Origin: Streptosporangiaceae bacterium
GTDB taxonomy: Bacteria; Actinomycetota; Actinomycetes; Streptosporangiales; Streptosporangiaceae
DNA length: 10,316 nucleotides
Assembly (NCBI GenBank): GCA_030050125.1
Contig: JASIJN010000166.1
Span: forward strand, 1 to 10,316
Reading direction: 5' to 3'
Numbering within the stretch: position 1 is the stretch's first letter; every line of letters starts with the position of its first letter. This document shows, in pieces, positions 1-6,521 of the stretch. Both the position numbers and the translations under genes were made by a program. Below the pieces are notes generated by a model. The model ran no database searches. It was not told the DNA's origin and was given only the letters and a program-made list of their open reading frames with translations.

Positions 1-850
1 TGTAGGCGATCTCGCCGGCCGCGCCGTGCGCCCCGCGGTGCAGCCGGCCGTCCAGGACCAGGCCCAGGCCGATCCCGGTCCCGACCCACACGAACGCGAA
101 GCTCGCGAACTCCCGGCCGTGGCCGTGCGCCCGCTCGGCCAGCGCCGCGGCGTCGACGTCGTTCTCGACGACCAGGTCCTCCCCGAACTCCTCTCGCAGG
201 CTGGTCAGGGCGGCGGGGCGGCTCAGGCCGGCCAGGCCGCCGGTCAGCGCCATGGCCTTGCGCCGCGGGTCGTAGACGCCGGGACTCCCGATCACGGTCT
301 GGGTCACCGAGCTCCTGGCCACCCCCGCCTCGGCGCACAGCGTGTCCGCCAGGCCGACCAGGTCGGTCAGCCGGCCGCGCACGCTGGCGGCCCTGGTCCG
401 GGCCGAGTGCTGCGCGCGTATGTCCCCGGCCAGGTCGGCCAGGGCCCCGCGCAGGTAGTGGTGCCCGATGTCCAGCCCGAGCACGAACCCGGCATCGGGC
501 CTTATCTCATACAGCCGGGCCGAGCGGCCGGGCACGCCGGTCCGCTGCCCGGCGATCCTGACCAGGCCCGAGCGCTCGACGTTGGCCAGCGCGAGCGAGA
601 CGGTGGGCTTGGAGAGCCCGGACATGCGAGCCAGGTCGGCCCGCGAGCAGGGCCCGAGCTGGCGGATGTGGCCGAGCAGCAGCTGCTCGTTCAGCGCGCG
701 GATGAGCTGCGGCCGGGCCGCCTGCCCGTTGAGCTGCCCGGCTCCGGCCGGCACGCCAGGGAACTCGGCGCCGAGAGGCTCGATGCCTGGTGACTCGGCG
801 GTCCTGGCCGCGCCAGGTGAGGTACCGGTCACGACCACCTCCCCGTTCAT
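1..850 (-). CDS. ROK-family transcriptional repressor, C-terminus cut by window edge
   Basis: Translating the minus strand from the ATG at 850 gives 283 open codons that run off the left edge. Residues about 47-105 form a winged helix-turn-helix, with SKPTVSLALANV (80-91) as the likely recognition helix. The sugar-kinase-like ROK fold starts at VLGLDIG (123-129), continues through the ENDVDAAALAE segment (229-239), and reaches the GTGIGLGLVLDG loop (257-268) and GAAGEIAY at the edge. ROK repressors of the NagC/Mlc/XylR type bind a sugar or sugar phosphate and release DNA. Where family members usually read GEIGH, this one reads GEIAY. The zinc-binding cysteines normally follow and would lie outside the window. 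The first 45 residues are a Gly/Ala/Pro-rich leader. No strong Shine-Dalgarno precedes the ATG (GCGAAG only). A 25-bp palindrome sits 54 bp upstream, so autoregulation is likely (inference). The neighbours suggest sugar-importer control. Confidence 0.88.
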   Translation of the reverse strand, partial: MNGEVVVTGTSPGAARTAESPGIEPLGAEFPGVPAGAGQLNGQAARPQLIRALNEQLLLGHIRQLGPCSRADLARMSGLSKPTVSLALANVERSGLVRIAGQRTGVPGRSARLYEIRPDAGFVLGLDIGHHYLRGALADLAGDIRAQHSARTRAASVRGRLTDLVGLADTLCAEAGVARSSVTQTVIGSPGVYDPRRKAMALTGGLAGLSRPAALTSLREEFGEDLVVENDVDAAALAERAHGHGREFASFAFVWVGTGIGLGLVLDGRLHRGAHGAAGEIAY

Positions 851-904
851 CTTCGCGCACCGCGGTCCGTGGCCACTATCGAATATCCAGCGACCCTGCT
901 CTAG

Positions 905-929
905 ATAGTTAGGATACTGTCCTAACTAT
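905..929. promoter_or_regulatory. Operator-like 25-bp interrupted palindrome, copy 1
   Basis: Half-sites ATAGTTAGGA (905-914) and TCCTAACTAT (920-929) are perfect inverted repeats around the 5-bp spacer TACTG. This A/T-rich island lies in very GC-rich DNA, between the glycosidase stop and the ROK repressor start. An identical 25-bp copy, spacer included, is at 3644-3668. ROK repressors bind long A/T-rich inverted repeats of this kind, so the repressor encoded next to it is the most likely binder (inference). On the minus strand TATCCT (916-911) fits the TAnnnT form of a -10 box, so the site may overlap the repressor's own promoter. Confidence 0.82.
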
Positions 930-965
930 GACGGCGGCCCGGCCCGGGCCGACGAACCCGGGGCC

Positions 966-983
966 CGGCCGATCGCTCGGCCG
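966..983 (-). terminator. Putative terminator hairpin after the glycosidase gene
   Basis: CGGCCGA (966-972) and TCGGCCG (977-983) form a perfect 7-bp stem with a 4-nt loop, directly abutting the TAG stop of the minus-strand glycosidase gene. There is no U-tract, which is common for actinobacterial stem-loop terminators. It would separate the kinase-glycosidase unit from the repressor gene, which has its own operator immediately beyond. Function is inferred from position and symmetry only. Confidence 0.5.
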
Positions 984-2432
984 CTACCGCAGGTAGGCCA
1001 GGTCCGCGCCGTGCTGTTCCCGGTACTCGGCCATCAGTTCCCTGGCCGCGGTGATGCCCGGCACCAGAGGATGCAGCGCCAGCGCCACGCCGGCCAATCC
1101 GGCATCGCCGGTCATCGCGGCCTCGACCACTCCCCGCTCGTACTCCTTCACCTGCATGACCAGTGCCTGGGCCGAGTCCGGCAGCCCGGCCACCGGCCGC
1201 GGTGACACGCCGTCGGGGCCAACCCAGGCCGGCACCTCCACCACGTCGTCCGGGCCGAGGAACCGCAGGCTGAGCCGGGAGGCCAGGGAGAGTGATCCGG
1301 CCGGGCCGACGCCGCCGCCGTTGCGGGTGTTGACGATCAGTTCCGCCGGCTGGCGGCCGGACAGGCCGTCGATGACCCGCAGCGCCAGTCCCTCGTACCC
1401 GCCGACCTGCGCTGCCGCCAGCCCCGTCCCTGGCATGGCCGCCCGCCGGGCGCGCGCCTCGCCCTGTCCGCTGTCGCCCAGCATGTCGGTGCGCATGTAG
1501 GTGTCGCGGCGCACGCCCAGCAGCGTGTCGTAGGCCGACCAGGCGGCGTCCACGCTGTCGCTGCCGAACGCCTTGGACAGGGCCGCCAGCAGCTCGGTGT
1601 TCAGGCGCAGCACGTCCTGGCCCCGGCTCGAGCCGGCCCGGGCCACCCCGTCGAGGTAGCGCCGGGCGTCGTAGAAGTAATAGACGTACTCGGTGGGTAT
1701 CGCGCCGACCCGGCGGACCATCGCCGCGTCAAAGGCGGCGAACCGGTGGTCGAACTCCTGCAGCTCCTCGAACCTGGCCAGCAGTTCGCCGATCCGCTCC
1801 TGGCCGCCGATCCGGAGCGAGCCCACCCAGCCCAGATGGTTCAGCCCGCAGTACGACGCCGCGACGCCACCGTCGCCGTCGCCGGACCCGGCGCTCCCCA
1901 GGAACGCGCCGAGCCGCTCGACCGTGCCGCCCGGGGTGTCGCAGACCCCGACCGCCGCTACCTTGCCCTGGGCCGTGATGGCCTGGGTGATCAGGCCGGC
2001 CGGGTTGGTGAAGTTGATCAGGACGGCGCCCGGCGAGCAACGGCTCAGCAGATCGCAGTAGCTCAGCACGACCGGGATCGTGCGCAGGGCCATCGCGCAG
2101 CCCCCGGGCCCGGTGGTCTCCTGACCGACGATGCCCCGGGCCAGCGCCACCTGCTCGTCGATGACCCGGCCGCGGTCGCCGCCGACCCTGATCGCGGAGA
2201 AGACATAGCCGGCGCCGGTGAACGCCTCGGCGGCGTCGGGCGTGACCGTGACCGCGCCCGGGTGGCCGAGGGCATCCGCGATCCCCGCGGCCAGCCTGCA
2301 GATCGTGTTCCGGCGCTCAGGGTCCGGCTCGAACAGGCAGATCTCATCGAACGTGCCGGGCCTGCTGGCCAGCACCGCCCTGACGAAGGCGGGCATCCGG
2401 ACGCCGCCGCCGCCGAGAATCGCAAGCTTCAC
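984..2432 (-). CDS. Glycoside hydrolase family 4, 6-phospho-beta-glucosidase-like
   Basis: This 482-residue protein has GH4 family features. GH4 enzymes are cytoplasmic, NAD- and divalent-metal-dependent glycosidases that cleave by oxidation, elimination and reduction. The N-terminal dinucleotide-binding loop is LAILGGGGVRMP (3-14). NFTNPAG follows at 140-146. The probable metal ligands are Cys164 in GVCDTP and His199 in GLNHLGW. The candidate catalytic tyrosine is Tyr249 in IPTEYVYYF. No signal peptide is seen, and the length fits the family (about 420-480). A Gly/Asp-rich insertion (178-190) looks like a surface loop. The TEYVYYFYD and NHLGW context resembles the 6-phospho-beta-glucosidase branch more than the alpha-glucosidase or alpha-galactosidase branches, but specificity is not proven. 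The GTG start overlaps the stop of the upstream kinase by 4 bases (GTGA), so translation is probably coupled. A GGAG lies shortly upstream. Confidence 0.88.
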   Translation of the reverse strand: MKLAILGGGGVRMPAFVRAVLASRPGTFDEICLFEPDPERRNTICRLAAGIADALGHPGAVTVTPDAAEAFTGAGYVFSAIRVGGDRGRVIDEQVALARGIVGQETTGPGGCAMALRTIPVVLSYCDLLSRCSPGAVLINFTNPAGLITQAITAQGKVAAVGVCDTPGGTVERLGAFLGSAGSGDGDGGVAASYCGLNHLGWVGSLRIGGQERIGELLARFEELQEFDHRFAAFDAAMVRRVGAIPTEYVYYFYDARRYLDGVARAGSSRGQDVLRLNTELLAALSKAFGSDSVDAAWSAYDTLLGVRRDTYMRTDMLGDSGQGEARARRAAMPGTGLAAAQVGGYEGLALRVIDGLSGRQPAELIVNTRNGGGVGPAGSLSLASRLSLRFLGPDDVVEVPAWVGPDGVSPRPVAGLPDSAQALVMQVKEYERGVVEAAMTGDAGLAGVALALHPLVPGITAARELMAEYREQHGADLAYLR

Positions 2433-3415
2433 CGATCAGGCTCCGTTCCTGCTTCCGCGGCGGCCGACCCGCCAGATTCCGGGGCCGCGGCGGCCATCTG
2501 GTCGACGAACCTCGCGCCCAACGTCTGCCCGGCCGTGCTGATCCCGGCCACCTCGACCTCGCCCACGGCGCCGAGCCGGCCCACGGCGTCGGAGCCCGCG
2601 GCGTTCGCCGCCACCACGGCGTCGGTCAGCGGGGCCCCGCGCAACAGCGCGGCGATCATGGCCCCGGCGAAGGCGTCGCCCGCCCCGGTGAGGTCCCGGA
2701 CCGTGACCTTCCTGACGCCCTCGGCGACCTCGGTCGTCCCGTCGGGACTGACGATCAGCGCGCCGGCCGCGCCGCGCTTCACCACCAGGGGCGTGCCCCA
2801 CGCCGCCCCGGCCGCCACCGCGGACGCGGTGTCGTCGGTACCGGTCAGGCGCTGCAACTCGGTCTCGTTGGGGGTGAACACGTCGGCCAGCCGGACGCAG
2901 TCGATGACCTCGTCCCGGTATCGCTCGTCGCCCAGCGACACGTCGAGCGCGATCTTGGTTCCCTGCTCGCGGGCATCGCGCAGGAAGGCCGGCACGCCCG
3001 GGCCCGCATGCAGATAGCACCAGCGGGGCCGGGCGCGCCGGAGCACGGCGCGCCAGCGGTCGACCTCGGCCGGTCCGCGCCTGGCCTGCGCCGGGACGTT
3101 CGTGACGAAGGCCCGGTCGCCGTCGAAGTTCAGCACGACCGTGATCCCGGCCGTGCGGCTGTGCACCCGCAGCGACGGGGCCACGTCCACGCCACGCCGG
3201 GCGCAGTGCTCGATCACCACGCGCGAGCCCAGGTCATCGCCGAGGACCGTGCACAGGCCGGCCCGGGCGCCCGCGCTCGCGGCCGCGCTGGCGCTGCTGA
3301 CCGCCCCGCCGCAGGAGACGGCGAACTCGTCGGTGAACACCTCCTCGCCCGGCCTCGGGAGCTTGGGCACGTGCCCGAAGACCAGCTCGAGGAAGACCGA
3401 GCCGAATGAGATCAT
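2429..3415 (-). CDS. PfkB-family carbohydrate kinase
   Basis: This 328-residue kinase of the ribokinase/PfkB superfamily transfers phosphate from ATP to a sugar or sugar phosphate in the cytoplasm. With ATG 3415 as residue 1, the sugar-binding Gly-Gly motif is SCGGAVSS (34-41). TPNETEL (181-187) is the conserved Asn-Glu metal-binding segment. DLTGAGDAFAGA (241-252) is the PfkB signature 2, with catalytic base Asp247 and the GAGD anion hole. The reading frame stays open upstream to 3544, but those 43 residues are an Arg/Gly/Asp-rich translation of a tandem repeat and are not credible. A GGAGGA ribosome site (3436-3431) lies 15 nt before ATG 3415 and 9 nt before a TTG at 3421, so the start may be two codons earlier. 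The C-terminal 20 residues are low complexity. It forms a coupled pair with the glycosidase gene. The sugar is unknown. Confidence 0.88.
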   Translation of the reverse strand: MISFGSVFLELVFGHVPKLPRPGEEVFTDEFAVSCGGAVSSASAAASAGARAGLCTVLGDDLGSRVVIEHCARRGVDVAPSLRVHSRTAGITVVLNFDGDRAFVTNVPAQARRGPAEVDRWRAVLRRARPRWCYLHAGPGVPAFLRDAREQGTKIALDVSLGDERYRDEVIDCVRLADVFTPNETELQRLTGTDDTASAVAAGAAWGTPLVVKRGAAGALIVSPDGTTEVAEGVRKVTVRDLTGAGDAFAGAMIAALLRGAPLTDAVVAANAAGSDAVGRLGAVGEVEVAGISTAGQTLGARFVDQMAAAAPESGGSAAAEAGTEPDR

Positions 3416-3430
3416 GTCCAAAGCCAGCCG

Positions 3431-3436
3431 TCCTCC
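3431..3436 (-). promoter_or_regulatory. Ribosome-binding site of the PfkB kinase gene
   Basis: The minus strand reads GGAGGA here, 9 nt from a TTG codon (3421) and 15 nt from the ATG (3415), both in frame. It places the true start near the conserved ISFGSVFLE segment and argues against the long N-terminal extension to 3544. Spacing alone favours TTG, while codon preference favours ATG. Confidence 0.6.
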
Positions 3437-3469
3437 GCCCCGCCGCCTCGCTCGTTCGCCCGACCTTTC

Positions 3470-3542
3470 ACCCGACCGTCCCGCTCGTCCAACCCGACCG
3501 TCCCGCTCGTCCACCCGACCGTCCCGCTCGTCCAACCCGACC
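3470..3542. repeat. Tandem direct repeat, three 21-bp units plus a partial
   Basis: Three identical 21-bp units beginning ACCCGACCGTCC and ending GCTCGTCC occupy 3470-3490, 3492-3512 and 3513-3533. Single A spacers at 3491 and 3534 give periods of 22, 21 and 22. A fourth copy is truncated after ACCCGACC (3535-3542), and a degenerate unit is visible just before (about 3448-3469). The array sits in the divergent control region, upstream of the PfkB start. It could be a multi-site regulator target, part of the kinase mRNA leader, or a slippage-prone repeat without function. There are too few units and no spacers to be a CRISPR array. Confidence 0.85.
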
Positions 3543-3609
3543 ATAGTGCGCGCGCCCGGCCGTGCTCGGCCTCCGTCAGGCCCCGCCGCCCGACCAGCGC
3601 GCCGCCCCG

Positions 3610-3636
3610 GTCACAGTTCGGCCACGGGCCTGTGAC
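3610..3636. repeat. Inverted repeat GTCACAG / CTGTGAC upstream of the operator
   Basis: GTCACAG (3610-3616) and CTGTGAC (3630-3636) are perfect 7-bp inverted repeats separated by 13 bp, ending 7 bp before the 25-bp operator. It may be a second regulator's site or an RNA hairpin. The arm order (TCACA then TGTGA) is the reverse of a CRP site. Confidence 0.5.
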
Positions 3637-3659
3637 TCCCGGAATAGTTAGGATACTGT
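3632..3659 (+). promoter_or_regulatory. Candidate promoter overlapped by operator copy 2
   Basis: GTGACT (3632-3637) resembles a -35 box (four of six matches to TTGACA). After 16 bp comes TACTGT (3654-3659), which fits TAnnnT. An alternative -10, TAGGAT (3649-3654), matches the actinobacterial TAGRRT form well but is too close to that -35. Either way the -10 falls inside the palindrome, so a bound repressor would block initiation. Predicted transcription starts near 3660-3667 leave a leader of about 45-50 nt before ATG 3712. Read by eye, not scored. Confidence 0.35.
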
Positions 3660-3668
3660 CCTAACTAT
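3644..3668. promoter_or_regulatory. Operator-like 25-bp interrupted palindrome, copy 2
   Basis: Half-sites ATAGTTAGGA (3644-3653) and TCCTAACTAT (3659-3668) flank the spacer TACTG. The site is identical in all 25 positions to 905-929. It lies 43 bp before the ROK kinase ATG, within the divergent region between the plus-strand kinase/importer genes and the minus-strand PfkB-glycosidase pair, and so could govern both directions. The adjacent ROK repressor is the likely ligand-responsive binder (inference). Confidence 0.82.
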
Positions 3669-3711
3669 CTTGCTGGCAGGCGGATATGACGCCTCGGCGA
3701 ACTGGCGGGCC

Positions 3712-4713
3712 ATGGTGGCAGCTCCCCCGGTCGTGCTCGGGCTCGACTTCGGCGGCACGAAGATCGCGGCCACCGCCTGCGACCTGACCGGCAACCGGCT
3801 GGCGTCGGCGACCGTGGGCAGCGACGGCGAACTCGGGGCACAGGCCAGCTTCGGCCGCGGGATCGGGCTCGCCCGCGACCTGGTGGCCACGGCGGCGCCG
3901 GAGGGCGAGATCGTCGCCGTCGGGGTGGCCACGTTCGGGATCCCGTTCGAGGACCGGGTGGAGCTCGCCCCGGCCATCGCCGGATGGGACAGGCTGGCCA
4001 TGGGGCGGGAGCTGCGCCGGGCGTTCCCCGGGGCGGCGGTCCGGATGGCCACCGACGCGAAGGCAGCGGCTCAGGCCGAGGTGCGCTGGGGCGCGCTGGC
4101 CGACTGCGATCCCGCCGTCTACCTGAACCTGGGCACCGGGCTGGCCGCGGCCATGGTGATCGGCGGCCAGGTCGTGAACGGCGTCAACGGCGCGGCCGGC
4201 GAGATCGGCTACAACCTGCGCTCGGTGACCGACGTCGGCCGGGCGCTGGACCGGCGCCAGCTACTCGAGCACATGGTCAGCGGCCAGGCGCTGGCCCGGC
4301 GGGCCGCGAGCGCCGAACGGCAGCTTTCGGCGGCAGAGGTGTTCGCCGCGGCGGGCGCGGACAGCGAACTCGACGACCTGATCGACGACTTCGTCGGAGA
4401 ACTCGCCTTTCACCTGGTTAACCTGGCCATACTGGTCAACCCGGAGCGGATCGCGGTCGGCGGGGGCATCGCCCGTTCCTGGGCCCGGATCAGGTCGCCG
4501 CTGCTGCACGCGCTGGAGTCAGGGACGCCGTTCCCGCCCGAACTCGTGGTCGCGCACTTCCCCGACGACGCGCCGCTGCTCGGCGCGGTGGCGATGGCAG
4601 TGGACGCGGCCATGGGCCGGGCCCGGCCAGGTCAAGACGATCGCAAACGGCCGGTCCCGACCGGCGAGCCGACCATCTATCAGCACACGATCGATACGAG
4701 CACGCTGTCATGA
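3712..4713 (+). CDS. ROK-family sugar kinase, zinc-motif-less
   Basis: This 333-residue ROK protein has no DNA-binding domain, so it is a kinase-type member acting on a sugar or glycoside in the cytoplasm. Phosphate-1 motif: VLGLDFGGTKIAA (8-20). Candidate catalytic base: Asp115 in ATDAKAAAQAE. Phosphate-2 loop: LNLGTGLAAAMV (138-149). Adenosine motif: AVGGGIA (248-254). The usual ExGH reads GEIGY (163-167), and the CxCGxxGCxE zinc motif that should follow is absent, so it diverges from textbook glucokinases. The last 30 residues are polar and unlike the ROK fold. A TTG at 3670 would add 14 residues, but it abuts the operator. ATG 3712 is preferred because it starts just before the conserved motif, although its Shine-Dalgarno (GGCGGG) is weak. 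ROK kinases include glucokinases, N-acetylhexosamine kinases and the cellobiose-phosphorylating BglK. Substrate here is unknown. It is the first gene of the plus-strand cluster. Confidence 0.85.
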   Translation: MVAAPPVVLGLDFGGTKIAATACDLTGNRLASATVGSDGELGAQASFGRGIGLARDLVATAAPEGEIVAVGVATFGIPFEDRVELAPAIAGWDRLAMGRELRRAFPGAAVRMATDAKAAAQAEVRWGALADCDPAVYLNLGTGLAAAMVIGGQVVNGVNGAAGEIGYNLRSVTDVGRALDRRQLLEHMVSGQALARRAASAERQLSAAEVFAAAGADSELDDLIDDFVGELAFHLVNLAILVNPERIAVGGGIARSWARIRSPLLHALESGTPFPPELVVAHFPDDAPLLGAVAMAVDAAMGRARPGQDDRKRPVPTGEPTIYQHTIDTSTLS

Positions 4714-4738
4714 CACCGCGACTGTGGGGTGCCATACC

Positions 4739-4759
4739 GGCCGAACGGATCCGTCGGCC
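4739..4759. repeat. Inverted repeat between ROK kinase and binding-protein gene
   Basis: GGCCGA (4739-4744) and TCGGCC (4754-4759) are inverted repeats enclosing the self-complementary CGGATCCG (4746-4753). The site starts 25 bp after the kinase stop in the 132-bp gap. It could be a weak terminator or processing hairpin separating the kinase from the importer message, or an operator. A smaller hairpin, TCTGG-CCGA-CCAGA (4784-4797), follows. Neither resembles the 25-bp operator. Confidence 0.4.
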
Positions 4760-4845
4760 ATCTCCATTCACCGCTCCTGCGCATCTGGCCGACCAGAGGT
4801 GGCCAGTTCCCGGTGCACAGATAAAAAACTTCGGAGGGCTAAGCA

Positions 4846-6513
4846 ATGAGACGCCTTAAGGCAATCGGGGTCCTCATCGCGGCGGGCGCGCTGGCGGCCG
4901 CCTGCGGCACCAGCTCATCGCCATCGTCGTCGTCGGGCCCGAGCGGCGTGCTGACCATCGACAACGAGAGCGGCGGGACCTGGACCTGCGACTTCAACCC
5001 GTTCAACCTGGACTACATCGCCTACTCGCTGGGCCCGGTGTACGAGCCGCTCGCGTTCGTCAACACCCTGGAGAGCGGCAAGGCCACGCCCTGGCTGGCC
5101 ACCAGCTGGACCTGGGGAGCGGGCAACACGACGCTGACGTTCACGATCCGCAAGGGCGTCAAGTTCTCCAACGGCGACCCGCTGACCGCCGCGGACGTGG
5201 TCTTCACGTTCGACCTGCTGAAGAAGAACCCGACCCTGGACATCAACTCGGTCTGGTCGGTGCTGTCCAGCGTCGCCCAGGTCGGGTCGGACCAGGTGCT
5301 CATGACGTTCAAGACCGCGGCAGTGCCGTACTTCTATTACGTCGCCGACCAGATCGGCATCGTCGACCCGGCCATCTGGTCGAAGGTGAGCAACCCGGTG
5401 AACTACCCGGACAAGGATCCGGTAGGTACCGGAGCGTTCACGGTAAGCAGCAAGACGTGCACCCCGCAGAACATCAAGTACGTGGCCAACCCGCATTACT
5501 GGCAGAAGGGTGAGCCGAAGGTCGGCACGGTCAATTACCCGGCGTTCCTGACCAACGACACGGCCAACACCTACCTGGCCAACGGCCAGGCCCAGTGGGG
5601 CAGCCAGTTCATCCCGAGCATCCAGAAGTTCTACCTGGCCAAGAACCCGGACTACCACTACTGGTTCCCGCCGGTGGTGAACGTGACCTTGTTCATCAAC
5701 CTGACCAACCCGCTGCTGAAGAACCTGGCGGTGCGCCAGGCCATGGCGTATGCGATCGACCGGCAGAAGGCGTCCACGATCGGCGAGTACGGCTACGAGC
5801 CGGCCTCGAACCAGACCGGGATCGTCACCCCGACGTTCTCGAGCTGGCTCGATACGTCGCAGGCGGCGGCCTACGGGAACAACTACACCTACGATCCGGC
5901 CAAGGCGATATCCATCCTGAGGGCGGCCGGCTTCAAGATGGGCTCGGACGGCATCTTCCAGACGCCGTCCGGCCAGCCGCTGTCGTTCAACATCGTCAAC
6001 AACGGCGGGTTCTCTGACTGGGTGGCGGCGATGCAGACCATCCAGCAGAGCCTCAAGGCGGTCGGCATCTCGATCACCCCGGAGAACCTGTCCGCGACCA
6101 CCTTCGACGAGGACATCTACACCGGCAAGTTCGATCTGGGCTACTACGCCGAGACCGGCGGGCCGTCTCCCTACTACGAATTGCGGCAATGGCTGTACTC
6201 GGCCAACTCCGCGCCGATCGGGACCGCGGCCGGATCCAACTTCGAGCGGTACAGCAACCCGGCCACCGACGCGCTGCTCAACGAGTACGCGACCACCACC
6301 AGCCCGGCCACGCAGCATGCGATCGTGGACGCGCTGGAGAAGGTGATGCTGGCCGACGTCCCGGTGATCCCGGTCACCGAGGAGGTCGACTGGTACCAGT
6401 ACGACACCGGCAGCTTCACCGGCTGGGTCACTCCGCAGAACCCGTACGCGCAGCCGGCGGCCTACAACTACCCGGACTGGGGCCAGCTGATGCTCCACCT
6501 GGCGCCCAAGTAG
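4846..6513 (+). CDS. ABC transporter substrate-binding lipoprotein, family 5 (Opp/Dpp type)
   Basis: This 555-residue extracellular solute-binding protein is predicted to be anchored to the membrane by lipid and to deliver substrate to the permeases encoded downstream. The signal peptide MRRLKAIGVLIAAGALAAAC ends in a lipobox with Cys20, followed by a Ser-rich linker (22-33). The family 5 signature is visible at 96-125 (TLTFTIRKGVKFSNGDPLTA and on), with NPF and VYEPL in the opening lobe. The length fits the family (about 500-600). Cys48 and Cys205 are the only cysteines after the lipid-modified one and could form a disulfide. A clear GGAGGG (4833-4838) lies 7 nt before the ATG. Family 5 proteins are often called peptide-binding, but several bind cello-, xylo- or manno-oligosaccharides. 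With GH4, ROK and PfkB genes adjacent, a sugar ligand is more likely (inference). Aromatic-rich stretches would suit carbohydrate stacking but are not proof. Confidence 0.93.
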   Translation: MRRLKAIGVLIAAGALAAACGTSSSPSSSSGPSGVLTIDNESGGTWTCDFNPFNLDYIAYSLGPVYEPLAFVNTLESGKATPWLATSWTWGAGNTTLTFTIRKGVKFSNGDPLTAADVVFTFDLLKKNPTLDINSVWSVLSSVAQVGSDQVLMTFKTAAVPYFYYVADQIGIVDPAIWSKVSNPVNYPDKDPVGTGAFTVSSKTCTPQNIKYVANPHYWQKGEPKVGTVNYPAFLTNDTANTYLANGQAQWGSQFIPSIQKFYLAKNPDYHYWFPPVVNVTLFINLTNPLLKNLAVRQAMAYAIDRQKASTIGEYGYEPASNQTGIVTPTFSSWLDTSQAAAYGNNYTYDPAKAISILRAAGFKMGSDGIFQTPSGQPLSFNIVNNGGFSDWVAAMQTIQQSLKAVGISITPENLSATTFDEDIYTGKFDLGYYAETGGPSPYYELRQWLYSANSAPIGTAAGSNFERYSNPATDALLNEYATTTSPATQHAIVDALEKVMLADVPVIPVTEEVDWYQYDTGSFTGWVTPQNPYAQPAAYNYPDWGQLMLHLAPK

Positions 6514-6521
6514 CAGCCCAC

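Noticed and set aside
928..996. Short plus-strand ORF starting at the ATG after operator copy 1
   Set aside because: Only 22 codons, no ribosome site, Pro/Gly/Arg-rich, and it runs into the end of the convergent glycosidase gene.
1746..3017. Plus-strand open frame of 423 codons across the glycosidase and PfkB genes
   Set aside because: It lies antisense to two genes with intact catalytic motifs, has biased low-information composition, and spans their junction.
3470..3542. Tandem repeat as a CRISPR array
   Set aside because: Units are contiguous with 0-1 bp between them, without unique spacers, and no cas gene is present.
3416..3544. N-terminal extension of the PfkB kinase back to an ATG at 3544
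   Set aside because: These 43 residues merely translate the tandem DNA repeat. A GGAGGA site and the conserved kinase N-terminus place the start at 3415 or 3421.
3610..3636. TCACA/TGTGA repeat as a CRP-type site
   Set aside because: CRP sites read TGTGA then TCACA with a 6-bp gap; here the arm order is reversed and the gap between the 7-bp arms is 13 bp.
3670..3711. TTG start at 3670 for the ROK kinase
   Set aside because: It lies 1 bp past the operator, at or near the predicted transcription start, with no ribosome site. The extra 14 residues precede the usual family N-terminus. A leaderless start cannot be fully excluded.
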